Counted from the stretch's first letter, positions 40,406-49,301 are shown. The stretch: DNA of 64,000 bases from CADCVT01 sp036389485 (GCA_036389485.1 DASVPR010000060.1:1-64000), one strand, 5' to 3'. Program-made: numbers and translations. The notes: a model not told the origin generated them from the letters alone.

Positions 40406-41014
40406 GTGACCCAAGCACTGACGCATCTGCCCGTGCCCGTCGGCCGCGCGCGTGCCGACGTCGACCTCGACGCCGCCCAGCGCGCCGCCGCCGACCTGCT
40501 CGACGCGCTCGGCGTGGACCTGGCCGACGAGAGCCTCCGCGACACGCCGCGCCGCATGGCCCGCATGTACGCCGAGCTGATGACGCCCGCGCCGTTCCGG
40601 CCCACGACGTTCCGCAACGACGGCGGCTACGACGAGCTGGTCGTCGCGACCGGGATCCCGTTCCACTCGCTGTGCGAGCACCACATGCTGCCGTTCGTCG
40701 GCGTCGCGCACGTCGGCTACCTGCCGGGCGAGCGGATCATCGGGCTGTCGAAGCTGGCCCGGGTGGTCGAGCTGTTCGCGCGCTCGCTGCAGGTGCAGGA
40801 GCGGCTGACCACGCAGGTCGCGCGCTGGCTCGACGACCACCTCCAGCCCAAGGGCGTCGGCGTCGTCATCGAGGCCGAGCACATGTGCATGTCGCTGCGC
40901 GGCGTCCAGAAGCCGGGCGCGCGCACGGTCACGTCCGCGCTTCACGGGCTCGTGCGCGACGACTCGCGCACGCGCCAGGAATTCCTGTCCCTGACTGGAG
41001 GAAGTCGTGTCTGA
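40406..41014 (+). CDS. folE: GTP cyclohydrolase I
   Basis: A 202-residue enzyme converting GTP to dihydroneopterin triphosphate, the first step of folate and tetrahydrobiopterin synthesis. Zinc ligands lie in HSLCEHHMLPF (about 89-99: Cys92 and His95 region) and in EHMCMSLRGVQKPGA (Cys near 163). The conserved VGYLPGERIIGLSKLARV segment follows the first site. The start GTG at 40406 follows the shared inverted repeat. It overlaps the next gene by 8 bases. This type I enzyme is apart from any visible folate operon, so a regulated second copy is possible. Confidence 0.92.
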   Translation: MTQALTHLPVPVGRARADVDLDAAQRAAADLLDALGVDLADESLRDTPRRMARMYAELMTPAPFRPTTFRNDGGYDELVVATGIPFHSLCEHHMLPFVGVAHVGYLPGERIIGLSKLARVVELFARSLQVQERLTTQVARWLDDHLQPKGVGVVIEAEHMCMSLRGVQKPGARTVTSALHGLVRDDSRTRQEFLSLTGGSRV

Positions 41015-42239
41015 CACGTTCGTGATCGTGGGCGCCGGCCTCGCCGGCGCGAAGGCCGCGGAGACGCTCCGCGAGGAGGGCTTCGAGGGCCGCGTCGTCC
41101 TCGTCGGCGAGGAGCCGGAGCTGCCGTACGAGCGCCCGCCGCTCTCGAAGAAGTACCTCCAGGGCGACGCGGCGCGCGAGGACGCGCAGGTCCACCCCGC
41201 GGCGTTCTACGCCGAGCATGACATCGAGCTGCTCACCGGCGCGCGCGCGACCGGCCTCGACGTCGGCGGGCACCGCCTGAGCCTCGCCGACTCGCGCAGC
41301 CTGGAGTACGACCGGCTGCTCATCGCGACCGGGTCCGTGCCGCGGCGCCCGCCGATCGACGGCATCAGGCGCGGCGGCGTCTACACGCTGCGTACCGTCG
41401 CGGACGCCGACGTGCTGCGCTCGCGCCTCGAGCAGGGCACGCGGGTCGCGATCATCGGGGCGGGCTGGATCGGCTGCGAGGTGGCCGCGACGGCGCGCCA
41501 GCGCGGCGCGGACGTCACGCTGATCGAGCAGGGCGCGACGCCGTTGGAGGGCGTCCTCGGGCGCGAGCTGGGCGGCCTCTTCGGCGACGTCCACCGCGCG
41601 AACGGCGTCGAGCTCGTGACCGAGGCGCGCGTCGAGGCCATCGGCGGCGGCGAGCAGGTCGAGCACGTCGCGCTCGCCGGCGGGCGGGTCGTGGAGTGCG
41701 ACCTCGTCGTCGTGGGCGTCGGCGTCTCCCCCGACACGCTCCTCGGCCAGGCCGGGAACCTCGACCTCGACGACGGCATCGTGGTCGACGACCACCTGCA
41801 CACCAGCGCGCCCGACGTGTTCGCCGCCGGCGACGTCGCGAACGCGTTCCACCCCCGCTACGGCCGCTACGTCCGCGTGGAGCACTGGGCCAACGCGCTC
41901 AACCAGGGCGTCGCCGCGGCGAAGTCGATGCTCGGCCGCGGCGAGCCGTACGCTCGCCTGCCGTACTTCTTCTCCGACCAGTACGACGTCGGCCTCGAGT
42001 ACGCGGGGCTGCACGGCCGGTCAGACCGGCTGGTCGTCCGCGGCGCACTGGAGAGCCGCGAGGTCCTCGCCTTCTGGCTCGGCGCCGACGGCCGCGTCAC
42101 GGCCGGCATGCACGTCAACGTGTGGGACGCGATCGAGCCGATCAAGCGCCTCGTCGAGAGCGACGCGGTCGTCGACGCCGGCCGGCTCGCGGACCCGAGC
42201 GTGCCGCTCGACGAGGTGGCGGGCGCGTCGCGCGCCTGA
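41007..42239 (+). CDS. FAD-dependent NAD(P)H oxidoreductase, ferredoxin/rubredoxin reductase type
   Basis: A 410-residue flavoprotein. The FAD-binding Rossmann motif is IVGAGLAGAKAAETL (about 7-21) with YERPPLSKKYL (about 41-51). The NAD(P)-binding motif is IIGAGWIGCEVAATA (about 149-163). The second FAD contact is TSAPDVFAAGDVANAF (about 267-282) and the C-terminal reductase domain has VEHWANALNQG. It should reduce a ferredoxin-like partner, but no ferredoxin gene is adjacent. The GTG start at 41007 overlaps folE by 8 bases, so the two are co-transcribed. Confidence 0.92.
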   Translation: MSDTFVIVGAGLAGAKAAETLREEGFEGRVVLVGEEPELPYERPPLSKKYLQGDAAREDAQVHPAAFYAEHDIELLTGARATGLDVGGHRLSLADSRSLEYDRLLIATGSVPRRPPIDGIRRGGVYTLRTVADADVLRSRLEQGTRVAIIGAGWIGCEVAATARQRGADVTLIEQGATPLEGVLGRELGGLFGDVHRANGVELVTEARVEAIGGGEQVEHVALAGGRVVECDLVVVGVGVSPDTLLGQAGNLDLDDGIVVDDHLHTSAPDVFAAGDVANAFHPRYGRYVRVEHWANALNQGVAAAKSMLGRGEPYARLPYFFSDQYDVGLEYAGLHGRSDRLVVRGALESREVLAFWLGADGRVTAGMHVNVWDAIEPIKRLVESDAVVDAGRLADPSVPLDEVAGASRA

Positions 42240-42266
42240 CGTTCAGCCGCCGGCCCGGTAGGTTCG

Positions 42267-42875
42267 GTGGCGGTGGGCGGCGACGATGCCCTTCTGGCGC
42301 GCCTTCGCGCGGGTGACGAGGCGGCGTTCGACGCGCTCGTGGCGCAGCACGACGCGGTCCTGCGGCGCGTGGCGCGGACGTTCGTGCCGACCCCGGCGCT
42401 CGCCGACGACGTCGTCCAGGAGACGTGGCTCGCCGTGATCCGGGGGCTGGACAGCTTCGAGGGCCGCTCCTCGCTGCGCACGTGGATCTTCACGATCCTC
42501 GCGAACCGCGCCCGCACGCGGGCGGCGCGGGAGGCGCGCAACCTGCCGTTCTCCGCCATCGAGCCCGACACTCCCACGGTCGACCCGGCCGCCTTCGGCG
42601 ACGACGGCCGCTGGCGCAGCGCGCCGCCGCGCCTCGACGTCGACCCGGAGAGCAACCTGCTGACCGGCGAGCTGCGCGCCCATCTCCTGGACGCGGTCGA
42701 GCAGCTGCCCGCGAACATGCGCGCGGTCATCACTCTCCGCGACATCGTGGGCGCGCGGCCCGAGGAGGTCTGCGACGTGCTCGGGATCACGGACGGCAAC
42801 CAGCGCGTGATCCTGCACCGCGCCCGCGCGCGCGTCCGCGCCGCGCTCGTCCCGCTAGTGGAGGTGAGCGCGTGA
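42267..42875 (+). CDS. RNA polymerase ECF sigma factor
   Basis: A 202-residue sigma-70-family extracytoplasmic-function factor. Region 2 spans about 22-85 (FDALVAQHDAVLRRVARTFV, ALADDVVQETWLAVIRGLDS, then RTWIFTILANRARTRAA). Region 4 spans about 145-200 (LPANMRAVITLRDIVGARPE then EVCDVLGITDGNQRVILHRA). GTG at 42267 or 42273 starts it. The stop TGA overlaps the ATG of the following zinc-finger anti-sigma gene by one base. Target promoters are unknown. Confidence 0.9.
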   Translation: MAVGGDDALLARLRAGDEAAFDALVAQHDAVLRRVARTFVPTPALADDVVQETWLAVIRGLDSFEGRSSLRTWIFTILANRARTRAAREARNLPFSAIEPDTPTVDPAAFGDDGRWRSAPPRLDVDPESNLLTGELRAHLLDAVEQLPANMRAVITLRDIVGARPEEVCDVLGITDGNQRVILHRARARVRAALVPLVEVSA

Positions 42876-43147
42876 TGCGCTTCTGGCGGCGCCGCCGGCA
42901 CGACCACGTCGACCCGCTCGTCTGCCGCGAGTTCGTCGAGCTCGTCACCGACTACCTCGAGGGCCGGCTGCCCGCGACGGAGCGCGCGCGGTTCGAGGCG
43001 CACCTCGCCGAGTGCGACGGCTGCGAGGGCTACCTCGCCGACATCCGCGCCGTCGCCGGCTCGCTGCGGGAGGTGCCCACGCCGCCCGCGGACGCCGCGA
43101 CGCGCGAGGTCCTCCTGAATGCGTTCCGGGAGCTGCGCGAGTCGTAA
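42875..43147 (+). CDS. Zinc-finger anti-sigma factor (zf-HC2)
   Basis: A 90-residue protein with Cys17, then the zinc-binding HLAECDGC cluster (about 44-51), the HxxxCxxC pattern of ZAS-type anti-sigma factors. It is soluble (no membrane helix), which suggests redox or metal sensing in the cytoplasm. It directly overlaps the ECF sigma gene (TGATG) and is its likely partner. Confidence 0.88.
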   Translation: MRFWRRRRHDHVDPLVCREFVELVTDYLEGRLPATERARFEAHLAECDGCEGYLADIRAVAGSLREVPTPPADAATREVLLNAFRELRES

Positions 43148-43168
43148 CGATCGCGCGCCCCGCGGCCG

Positions 43169-43870
43169 TCAGCGGTGCTCGGGGTTGACGTTCGACGGCT
43201 CGCAACCCGCGTCCCACTCGGCCCGGACGTTGCCGTGCGCCGGCACGCCGCCCGCGTCCTTGAGCATCCGCGCGAGGTGCAGCAGGTTCCACGTCATGAA
43301 GTGCGTGTTGCGCGCCGTGAAGTCGTTCTCGGGCCCGCCCGACCCCGGGTCCAGGTAGCTCGGCCCCGGCCCCGCCTCGCCGATCCAGCCCGCGTCGGCC
43401 TGCGGCGGGATCGTGTAGCCGAGGTGCTGGAGCGAGTAGAGGACGTTCATCGCGCAGTGCTTGATCCCGTCCTCGTTGCCGGTCACCAGGCAGCCGCCGA
43501 CGCGGCCGTAGTAGGCGTACTGGCCGCGCTCGTTGAGCAGGTGCGAGTTGCCGTAGAGCCGCTCGATCACCTGGGTGCAGATCGACGACTTCTCCCCCAG
43601 CCAGATCGGCGTCAGCAGCACGAGGATGTCGGCCGCCATCACCTGCTCGTGGATCTCGGGCCAGTCGTCGTGCTCCCAGCCGTGCTCGCGCATGTCCGGC
43701 CAGACGCCCGTCGCGATGCGGCGGTCGACGGCGCGGATCGTCTCGACCTCGACGCCCTGCTCGCGCATGACGGCGATCGACCTGTCGGCGAGACCCTGCG
43801 TGTTGGAGACCTCAGGCGAGCGCTTGAGGGTGCAGTTGATGTACAGGGCGCGGAGGTCGGAGTAGTCCAT
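43169..43870 (-). CDS. Flavodoxin-fold NAD(P)H-dependent reductase
   Basis: A 233-residue FMN-reductase family protein. The phosphate-binding start is ALYINCTLKRSPEVSNTQGL (about 8-27). The flavin-contact segments are LVLLTPIWLGEKSSICTQVI (about 82-101) and GGCLVTGNEDGIKHC (about 124-138). The DUF-like C-terminal half has NTHFMTWNLLHLARML. It is probably a quinone or flavin reductase. It is divergent from the cupin gene across 85 bases and convergent with the sigma operon. Confidence 0.85.
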   Translation of the reverse strand: MDYSDLRALYINCTLKRSPEVSNTQGLADRSIAVMREQGVEVETIRAVDRRIATGVWPDMREHGWEHDDWPEIHEQVMAADILVLLTPIWLGEKSSICTQVIERLYGNSHLLNERGQYAYYGRVGGCLVTGNEDGIKHCAMNVLYSLQHLGYTIPPQADAGWIGEAGPGPSYLDPGSGGPENDFTARNTHFMTWNLLHLARMLKDAGGVPAHGNVRAEWDAGCEPSNVNPEHR

Positions 43871-43955
43871 GCGCCTTCAGTCCTGCGGGGCGCCGGTTTG
43901 TAACAACCGCTCCGCCGGAGGAGACTGCACGCGACAGCGATCGAGGAGGTCTCCG

Positions 43956-44315
43956 ATGGCAGGGGTGGAGGTCAAGGGTTTCGATTCCCCGGACGAGGTC
44001 CGGCCCTTCGAAGGCAAGGGGAAGGCGGAGATCGTGAACGTCGGCGGCCGCCCCGTCGGGCGCGGCACGTTCGAGCCCGGCTGGCGATGGTCGGAGAACG
44101 TCAAGCCGATCGCCGGCACCGACTCGTGCCAGGTCTCGCACCTCGGCTACTGCGTCTCCGGCCGCATGAAGGTGGTCATGGACGACGGCAGCGAGGGCGA
44201 GCTGGGCCCCGGCGAGGTCGTCGCGATCCCGCCCGGGCACGACGCCGAGGTGATCGGCGACGAGCCGTGCGTGCTGATCGACTTCGGGGAGCTCAGCGAG
44301 TACGCGAAGCGCTAG
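43956..44315 (+). CDS. Cupin-domain protein
   Basis: A 119-residue single cupin barrel. It contains GRGTFEPGWRWSENVK, SHLGYCVSGRMKVVMDDG and GPGEVVAIPPGHDAEVIGDE, the two cupin motifs. The His and Glu in motif 1 are partly replaced. ATG at 43956 has GAGGAGG about 9 bases upstream, a strong ribosome binding site. It may be a small-molecule sensor or isomerase. The function is unknown. Confidence 0.82.
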   Translation: MAGVEVKGFDSPDEVRPFEGKGKAEIVNVGGRPVGRGTFEPGWRWSENVKPIAGTDSCQVSHLGYCVSGRMKVVMDDGSEGELGPGEVVAIPPGHDAEVIGDEPCVLIDFGELSEYAKR

Positions 44316-44321
44316 CGACGG

Positions 44322-44834
44322 CTACGGGTCGATGTGGATGCGGTCGCCCCCGTCCTCCCAGTTGATCGACGGCGCCTGGAGCCCGAAGCAGAGCTCGGCG
44401 TAGTCGCCGTTCTGGTAGAGACCGATCGTGTACCGGATGTTGAAGTCCGGGAACGTGTCGGTCGCGGTCGCGATCGGGGTCCCCTCGGCCCGGCAGCCGC
44501 CGTTCTCCGCCCACACCGGCGGATCCGTGATCAGGTCCCACACCGGCCCCGTCGGAGGCGCGACGGGGCTCGCCGCCGGGACGACGACCCGCTGCCCGAC
44601 GTCTCCGACGCGGACGCAGAGCCACGTCTCGTCGTCGTTCATGTACGCGTCGGCGGAGAACGGCGTGTAGCCCGGCCCGTCCTCGTCGAGCAGCGCCCCG
44701 TCCAGGAACGGATGCGGCCCGGCCAGCCGGTTGCCCTCCGCCGTCGAGCAGGCCGTGTAGTCACCGTCCGCCGACGCCGCCGCCGGCAGTGCCAGGCACG
44801 TCAGCAGCGCGAGGACGAACAAACCGCGTCGCAT
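44322..44834 (-). CDS. Secreted protein of unknown function
   Basis: A 170-residue exported protein with signal peptide MRRGLFVLALLTCLALPAAA. The mature part is a beta-rich domain with four Cys and conserved-looking strands DDETWLCVRVGDVGQRVVVP, FNIRYTIGLYQNGDYAELCF and NWEDGGDRIHIDP. I do not recognise a family. A single Cys in the signal region (LLTCL) is not a lipobox. It is convergent with the cupin gene. Confidence 0.7.
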   Translation of the reverse strand: MRRGLFVLALLTCLALPAAASADGDYTACSTAEGNRLAGPHPFLDGALLDEDGPGYTPFSADAYMNDDETWLCVRVGDVGQRVVVPAASPVAPPTGPVWDLITDPPVWAENGGCRAEGTPIATATDTFPDFNIRYTIGLYQNGDYAELCFGLQAPSINWEDGGDRIHIDP

Positions 44835-44902
44835 GGTGGTTCCCCCCTGTCGGTCGTTCGCCGCCTCCCCCCGAGGCGCGGCGGCTCTCCCCCCGAAGAG
44901 CG

Positions 44903-45871
44903 CTACAAGGATTGCACGCGATTCCGCGCCGCGCGCCGGACCGACGCGCCGATCGCGGTCCCGATCACGACGACGATCACCGCCAGCGAGACCGCCGGAC
45001 CGATGTGGACGACCTCGCTGAGCATGAACTTGGCGCCGATGAAGACGAGGACCGCGGCGAGGCCGGTGTCGAGGTAGAGGAACTTGTCCCGGGCGCCCGC
45101 GAGCACGAAGTACAGCGAGCGCAGGCCGACGAGCGCCAGCGCGGTCGCCGCGAAGACGATGAACGGCTCACGCGTGACGCCGAAGATCGCGGGGATCGAG
45201 TCGACGGCGAAGATCACGTCGCTCGCCTCGACGACGACGAGGACGGCGAGCATCGGCGTCGCGTACCAGCGTCGCAGCAGCGCCGGGCGCGCGGGGCGAT
45301 CCTGCTCAGGGATGTCGCCCGCGCGCACGAAGAGGTGGGCGCCGACGATGTGCCTGGTCGTCGGCACGCGCCGGCGCAGCAGCTTCACGACGCGGCTGTT
45401 CTCCGGGTCGATCGCGTGCCCGCCTCGCAGCATCCGCACGCCGCTCCACAGCAGCAGCGCGCCGAACACGTAGACGACCCACTCGAAGCGCCTGAGCAGC
45501 TCGGACCCCGCCGCCACGAACGAGCCGCGCAGGATGAGCGCGCCGAAGATCCCGTAGAAGAGCACGCGGTGCTGGTAGGCGGCCGGCACCGCGAACGCGC
45601 TGAAGATGAGCGCCCAGACGAAGACGTTGTCGAGCGAGAGCGACCACTCCAGGATGTAGCCGGCGAAGAACTCCTCGGCCTGGCGCGCGCCCTCCATCAC
45701 GCCGAGCGCGACGCCGAAACCGAGGCTGATGGCGACGAACCCGATCGTCGACCACGTCGCGTTGCGGATCGAGACCTCGCCCGTGCCGCGGTGCAGCACG
45801 AAGAGGTCGACCAGGAGCAGTACGACGATCCCGGCGATCAGCGCCCCCCATGCCAGGAACGTCGGGTCCAT
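44903..45871 (-). CDS. TerC-family integral membrane protein
   Basis: A 322-residue protein with about nine hydrophobic helices and family-typical segments WSLSLDNVFVWALIFSAF (about 75-92), GIFGALILRGSFVAAG (about 107-122), VVEASDVIFAVDSIPAIFGV (about 213-232) and KFLYLDTGLAAVLVFIGAKF (about 265-284). TerC/Alx proteins export manganese and support metallation of exported proteins. It is seven bases downstream of a universal stress protein gene on the same strand, so the two form an operon. Confidence 0.92.
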   Translation of the reverse strand: MDPTFLAWGALIAGIVVLLLVDLFVLHRGTGEVSIRNATWSTIGFVAISLGFGVALGVMEGARQAEEFFAGYILEWSLSLDNVFVWALIFSAFAVPAAYQHRVLFYGIFGALILRGSFVAAGSELLRRFEWVVYVFGALLLWSGVRMLRGGHAIDPENSRVVKLLRRRVPTTRHIVGAHLFVRAGDIPEQDRPARPALLRRWYATPMLAVLVVVEASDVIFAVDSIPAIFGVTREPFIVFAATALALVGLRSLYFVLAGARDKFLYLDTGLAAVLVFIGAKFMLSEVVHIGPAVSLAVIVVVIGTAIGASVRRAARNRVQSL

Positions 45872-45877
45872 GGGCGA

Positions 45878-46756
45878 TCAGCCGAGCTCGAGCCGCGTGC
45901 CGCGCGGCGTGAGAAGCAGCGGCGACGCCGCCTCGCGCACCAGCGGCGCCGTCGCGCTGCCGAGCAGGACGGCGCCGATCGGCCCGTAGCCGCGGGAGCC
46001 CGCGACGAGCAGGTCGAGGTCGCCGCTCTCGTCGCGCAGGACGGCCTCGGCGGGGCCGTCGAGGAAGCGTCCCTCCGCCTCGACGGCGTCGCGGGCGGCC
46101 GCCACGGCGGCGTCGTGGACGGCGCGCAGCCCGCTCCGCATCGTCTCGTTCGCGGAGCTGCTCGGAAGCGCCGCGGGCGTCACCGCCCCGAAGGCGATCG
46201 GCTGAAACGCGGTGATGATGCGCAGCTCGGCGCCGGCCGCGCGCGCGAGCGCGACCGCGGCGTCGAGCGCGCGCTGGGCCTCGTCGGAGCCGTCGACGCC
46301 GACGCCGATCCGGCTCAGGCCGCTCGGCGCCGACTCGGCGTAGCCGCGCGGGGCGATCGCCACGGGCGACGCGGCGCCCGCGAGCAGCCGTTCGCCGACC
46401 CCGCCGATCAGGAGCCGGCCGATCGCGCCGCGGGTGGTCGACCCGACGACCAGGAGCCCGGTGTCCTCGCGCTCGCTGACGCGTTGCAGTTCGCGCGCCG
46501 CGAAGTTCCCCGGGATCACCTCCGCGGCCGCGTCCGGCAACCCCGTCGCGCGGGCAAGCTCGGCGAGCGTCCGCTCGGCCTCCTCGCGAAGCGGCACGAG
46601 CTCGGGCTCGTCGACGCCCTTCAGCGGGTCGTACGGGAAGACCGTGACGATCCGCGCGGGCACGCCCGTCGCGCCGGCGAGGACCCGGCCGAGCGCGATC
46701 GCGTCGGCGGTGCGCTCCTTCGTGTCGATCGCGATGACGATGCCCTTGGTCGCCAC
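45878..46756 (-). CDS. Universal stress protein, tandem UspA domains
   Basis: A 292-residue protein with two UspA domains. Domain 1 (about 1-145) starts IVIAIDTKERTADAI and has TGLLVVGSTTRGAIGRLLIG and GVGERLLAGAASPVAIAPRG, the G-2x-G-9x-G(S) nucleotide site. Domain 2 (about 150-292) has IGVGVDGSDEAQRALDAAVA, DLLVAGSRGYGPIGAVLLGS and LVREAASPLLLTPRG. GTG at 46756 is the start. It lies directly upstream of the TerC gene. The usual role is stress survival, in the cytoplasm. Confidence 0.92.
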   Translation of the reverse strand: MATKGIVIAIDTKERTADAIALGRVLAGATGVPARIVTVFPYDPLKGVDEPELVPLREEAERTLAELARATGLPDAAAEVIPGNFAARELQRVSEREDTGLLVVGSTTRGAIGRLLIGGVGERLLAGAASPVAIAPRGYAESAPSGLSRIGVGVDGSDEAQRALDAAVALARAAGAELRIITAFQPIAFGAVTPAALPSSSANETMRSGLRAVHDAAVAAARDAVEAEGRFLDGPAEAVLRDESGDLDLLVAGSRGYGPIGAVLLGSATAPLVREAASPLLLTPRGTRLELG

Positions 46757-47001
46757 GCAGTCGCTCTACCCGTCTCCGGGCGATCCGCGTCGCGGCCGTC
46801 GCCCGCCGGTCGAGCCAGCGTCACACCGGCCGAGCACCTGGCCGGCCGCCCTGCGCGAGCAACGTCGCGAGCCCCGGCAGCAGCAGCCGCGCCGTCAGGT
46901 CACCGCCGCGCCCAGGACGAGGAACGTGCGAGCCGGGGCCATGGACGGCGCTACCCGACCCCGTCTGAGGCTCACGCCCGGGTCGCCGGCGACGATGAGC
47001 A
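46757..47001. other. Intergenic region, no gene recognised
   Basis: 245 bases. On the minus strand GACGGGTAGAGCGACTGC precedes the Usp gene and could be a promoter -10 region of a stress sigma factor. A short open stretch (APARTFLVLGAAVT) near 46905-46950 reads like the end of a membrane segment but has no supported start. Confidence 0.4.
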
Positions 47002-47250
47002 TCACTGGGTGACGCGCTCGCGTCTGGACTCGTGCTGCTCCCCGTCGGCGTCGTCGAGTTGACGGCCGATCGCGAACGTCACGGCCGCCGTGCCGGCCAG
47101 CACGACGACGACCCCCGCGAACAGCGCGGCGGTCGCGGACGTCTGGCCGATCGCGACGACGCCGGCGACGGCGACGAGGACGGCGGAGAGACACACCATG
47201 AGGAGCGTCGGCGTGGATGCGTCGAGTGGTGTTCGGCTGTGGTCGTTCAT
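47002..47250 (-). CDS. Small membrane protein with two helices
   Basis: An 82-residue protein starting MNDHSRTPLDASTPTLLMVC. Two hydrophobic helices (about 16-35 and 40-62) are followed by a charged tail (RQLDDADGEQHESRRERVTQ). No family is recognised. It is 14 bases downstream of a Usp gene on the same strand and probably belongs to the same stress operon. ATG at 47250 is the start. Confidence 0.62.
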   Translation of the reverse strand: MNDHSRTPLDASTPTLLMVCLSAVLVAVAGVVAIGQTSATAALFAGVVVVLAGTAAVTFAIGRQLDDADGEQHESRRERVTQ

Positions 47251-47264
47251 GACCTCAGCGTGTC

Positions 47265-48149
47265 TCACGAGGCGCGCGGCAACCATCCGGCGGCGACCCC
47301 ATCGTCAGCGGCCGCGGACCCCATCGCCGCTCCCGCGGGAACGATCATCACGGGGCTCGGCCGCGCGCGGACGACCTTGTCGCTCAGGCCCGGCCGGAGC
47401 AGCCTCCGCCAGCCGTGTCGCCGCGGCGCGTCCACGACGGTGACGGCGGCGTCGAGCTGCCTGAGCGTCCGGACGAGGTCGGCGGCCGGCCTCTCGTATG
47501 CGGTCACGTGGCGGACGTCGATCTCGCCGGTGGGCGCCGCCGCGTCGATCGCGTCCCGCGCGGCGCGCTGCATCGGGAGGACCCGCTCGATCACGGCGCG
47601 CGGGCTCGCGAGGACGTGCACGACCGTGATGCCCGCGCCGAGCTGCACCGCGAGCCGAGCCGCCGCGGCCGGGGCGCCCGTCGACGGCCGCCCGGCCGCG
47701 ACCGCGAGCGCCACGTCTCCGTCGACGATCGGCGTCGCGCCGGAGGGCACGACCAGGATCGGCACGCTTGCCGACTCCGTCAGCCGGTCCCACTTCGCCG
47801 TCCTCTCACCGATGACGACCATCTCCGCGTTCGTCTCCGCCGCGGCCGCGAGCAACCGGTCGGCCGGACGCCCGCGCTCCACACGGACGTCCGCCCGGAC
47901 GCCGGCGACGCCGCGGATCTCCTCCGCCAGGAGCGCGAGCTCGCGCCGTGCCGCGTCGCTCGGCGTGAGGTCGGCTTCGACGTTCAGCCGCATCGCGGAC
48001 GCGGCCGTCCGCGCCGGCGGCGACGCGACGCTCTCCTGCGTCGTCCGCAGCAGCGTGAGCCGGCCGCCCGCGCGCTGCGCGAGACGCGCCGCCGCGAACG
48101 CAGCCTGACGTCCCGCGCCGGACTCGTCGACGCCGCAGAGGATGTGCAT
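47265..48149 (-). CDS. Universal stress protein, two UspA-like domains
   Basis: A 294-residue protein. Domain 1 (about 1-140) begins MHILCGVDESGAGRQAAFAA and ends with AEMVVIGERTAKWDRLTESA then SVPILVVPSG. The glycine motif is degenerate (G..ERTAK), so ATP binding in domain 1 is doubtful. Domain 2 (about 145-275) has VALAVAAGRPSTGAPAAAAR and a weaker Usp ending (SDKVVRARPSPVMIVPAG). ATG at 48149 is the start. A leftover UspA C-terminus lies directly upstream. Confidence 0.83.
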   Translation of the reverse strand: MHILCGVDESGAGRQAAFAAARLAQRAGGRLTLLRTTQESVASPPARTAASAMRLNVEADLTPSDAARRELALLAEEIRGVAGVRADVRVERGRPADRLLAAAAETNAEMVVIGERTAKWDRLTESASVPILVVPSGATPIVDGDVALAVAAGRPSTGAPAAAARLAVQLGAGITVVHVLASPRAVIERVLPMQRAARDAIDAAAPTGEIDVRHVTAYERPAADLVRTLRQLDAAVTVVDAPRRHGWRRLLRPGLSDKVVRARPSPVMIVPAGAAMGSAAADDGVAAGWLPRAS

Positions 48150-48214
48150 GCCTCGAGCGTCGGCGAGGCCGCCGGCGGCATCCATGAGGCGGCGACCGCA
48201 TCCCGGCGCCGCTC

Positions 48215-48330
48215 GCGACCCCACTCGCTCACGCCCCTCTGAATCGGGACGACGACGACCGGGGCCCGCGCGCAGCGGACGACTTCCTGCGAGACGCTGC
48301 CGAGCAACGTCGCGCGCGGCGTCCTTGACA
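48215..48330 (-). pseudogene. Remnant of a universal stress protein C-terminus
   Basis: On the minus strand the short stretch RATLLGSVSQEVVRCARAPV then VVVPI matches the last strand-helix-strand of UspA domains (LLGSVSxxVxxxAxxPVLVV). The rest of the domain is missing. It lies between the GreA-like gene and the intact Usp gene, consistent with a deleted tandem paralogue. Confidence 0.5.
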
Positions 48331-48381
48331 TACGCGTCCCGGGTGACGAAGCGGGCCGATCCTCCGGTGCCCGCTTGGGTG

Positions 48382-48891
48382 TCACCGCGCATCACGTCGA
48401 GAGGCGGTGCCGGCGTAGTCGACGGCGACGATCTCGAACTCGCGCCGGCCGCTGGGGGCGTCGACTTCGACGGTCTCGCCTGCCGCGCGCCCCAGCAGGG
48501 CCTGCCCGACGGGCGACTCGACGGAGATCCGGCGCCGCGACGGTTCGGCCTCCGCCGCGCCGACGAGCTGGTACTCGAGCGTGCCGCCCGTCGGGGGCCG
48601 CAGTCGGACGTACGCGCCGACGCCGATCGAGCCGTCGACCGCCGGCGCGACGATCCGCGCCTCGGCGAGGGCGCGCCGCAGCTCGGCGATGCGCTGCTCG
48701 AGCAGCGCACGCTCCTCGAGCGCCTCGGCGACGCCCGCGTTCTCACCGGGTTCGCCGCCGTCCTCGCGAGCGTCGCGAAGCCAATCGGCGATCGCCGGCC
48801 GCCGCACGGTGACGAGCTCCTCGAGCTCGGCGTGGAGACGCTCGAAGCCCTCGCGCGTCATCGCGCCGACATCACTGACTGGGGTGGACAC
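48382..48891 (-). CDS. GreA/GreB-family transcript cleavage factor
   Basis: A 169-residue protein. The N-terminal coiled coil spans about 11-85 (MTREGFERLHAELEELVTVR, DAREDGGEPGENAGVAEALE, ALLEQRIAELRRALAEARIV) with an acidic tip near DAREDGG. The C-terminal FKBP-like domain (about 95-165) has RRRISVESPVGQALLGRAAG then ETVEVDAPSGRREFEIV. GTG at 48891 is preceded by AAGGAGAGG, a good ribosome binding site. It should enter the RNA polymerase secondary channel and rescue or redirect stalled polymerase. Its place in a stress block suggests a variant rather than the housekeeping GreA. Confidence 0.88.
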   Translation of the reverse strand: MSTPVSDVGAMTREGFERLHAELEELVTVRRPAIADWLRDAREDGGEPGENAGVAEALEERALLEQRIAELRRALAEARIVAPAVDGSIGVGAYVRLRPPTGGTLEYQLVGAAEAEPSRRRISVESPVGQALLGRAAGETVEVDAPSGRREFEIVAVDYAGTASRRDAR

Positions 48892-48902
48892 GGGCCTCTC
48901 CT

Positions 48903-49301
48903 TCACTCGACTGCGGGCGGGGACGTCGCGCGGCGCCTGATGCCGGCGTGGGCGAGCGCGAACGCGGCGCGGGCTCGCGCGCCGGCCGCGACCTCGCGCG
49001 CTTCGCGCAGGGCGCTCTCGAGGCGCGAGAACCCGCTGTGCAGGAAGGCGCGCCGGTCGGCGGAGTCGCGACCGCGCGGCGTCGCCTCCTCGCACAGCGC
49101 CCGGTGGGTCACGCTCCCGAGCGCGCCCGCCGCCGCCGCCAGCTCCTCCAGCGCGGTCTCGATGCACCCCAGCACCGCCGGCGCGGCGCGCGCGACGTCG
49201 TCGGTGCCGGCGGCGCGGCGGATCGCGGCCGCTGCTTCGACCAGGTCGCAGCCGCGGTCGTACAGCTCGTTCACGGGATCGCGGTCGGTCACGGCGGGCA
49301 T
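48903..49301 (-). CDS. Helical cytoplasmic protein, function unknown
   Basis: A 132-residue, Ala/Arg/Glu-rich all-helical protein starting MPAVTDRDPVNELYDRGCDL. Segments such as CIETALEELAAAAGALGSVT and HSGFSRLESALREAREVAAG suggest a helical bundle. No family is recognised. It is 11 bases upstream of the GreA-like gene on the same strand and shares its operon. It may be a partner or stress protein. Confidence 0.62.
   Translation of the reverse strand: MPAVTDRDPVNELYDRGCDLVEAAAAIRRAAGTDDVARAAPAVLGCIETALEELAAAAGALGSVTHRALCEEATPRGRDSADRRAFLHSGFSRLESALREAREVAAGARARAAFALAHAGIRRRATSPPAVE

Noticed and set aside
46434..47012. A plus-strand frame across the Usp gene start and the intergenic region
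   Set aside because: It has a low-complexity Arg/Ser/Pro composition, no ribosome binding site and is antisense to the Usp gene.
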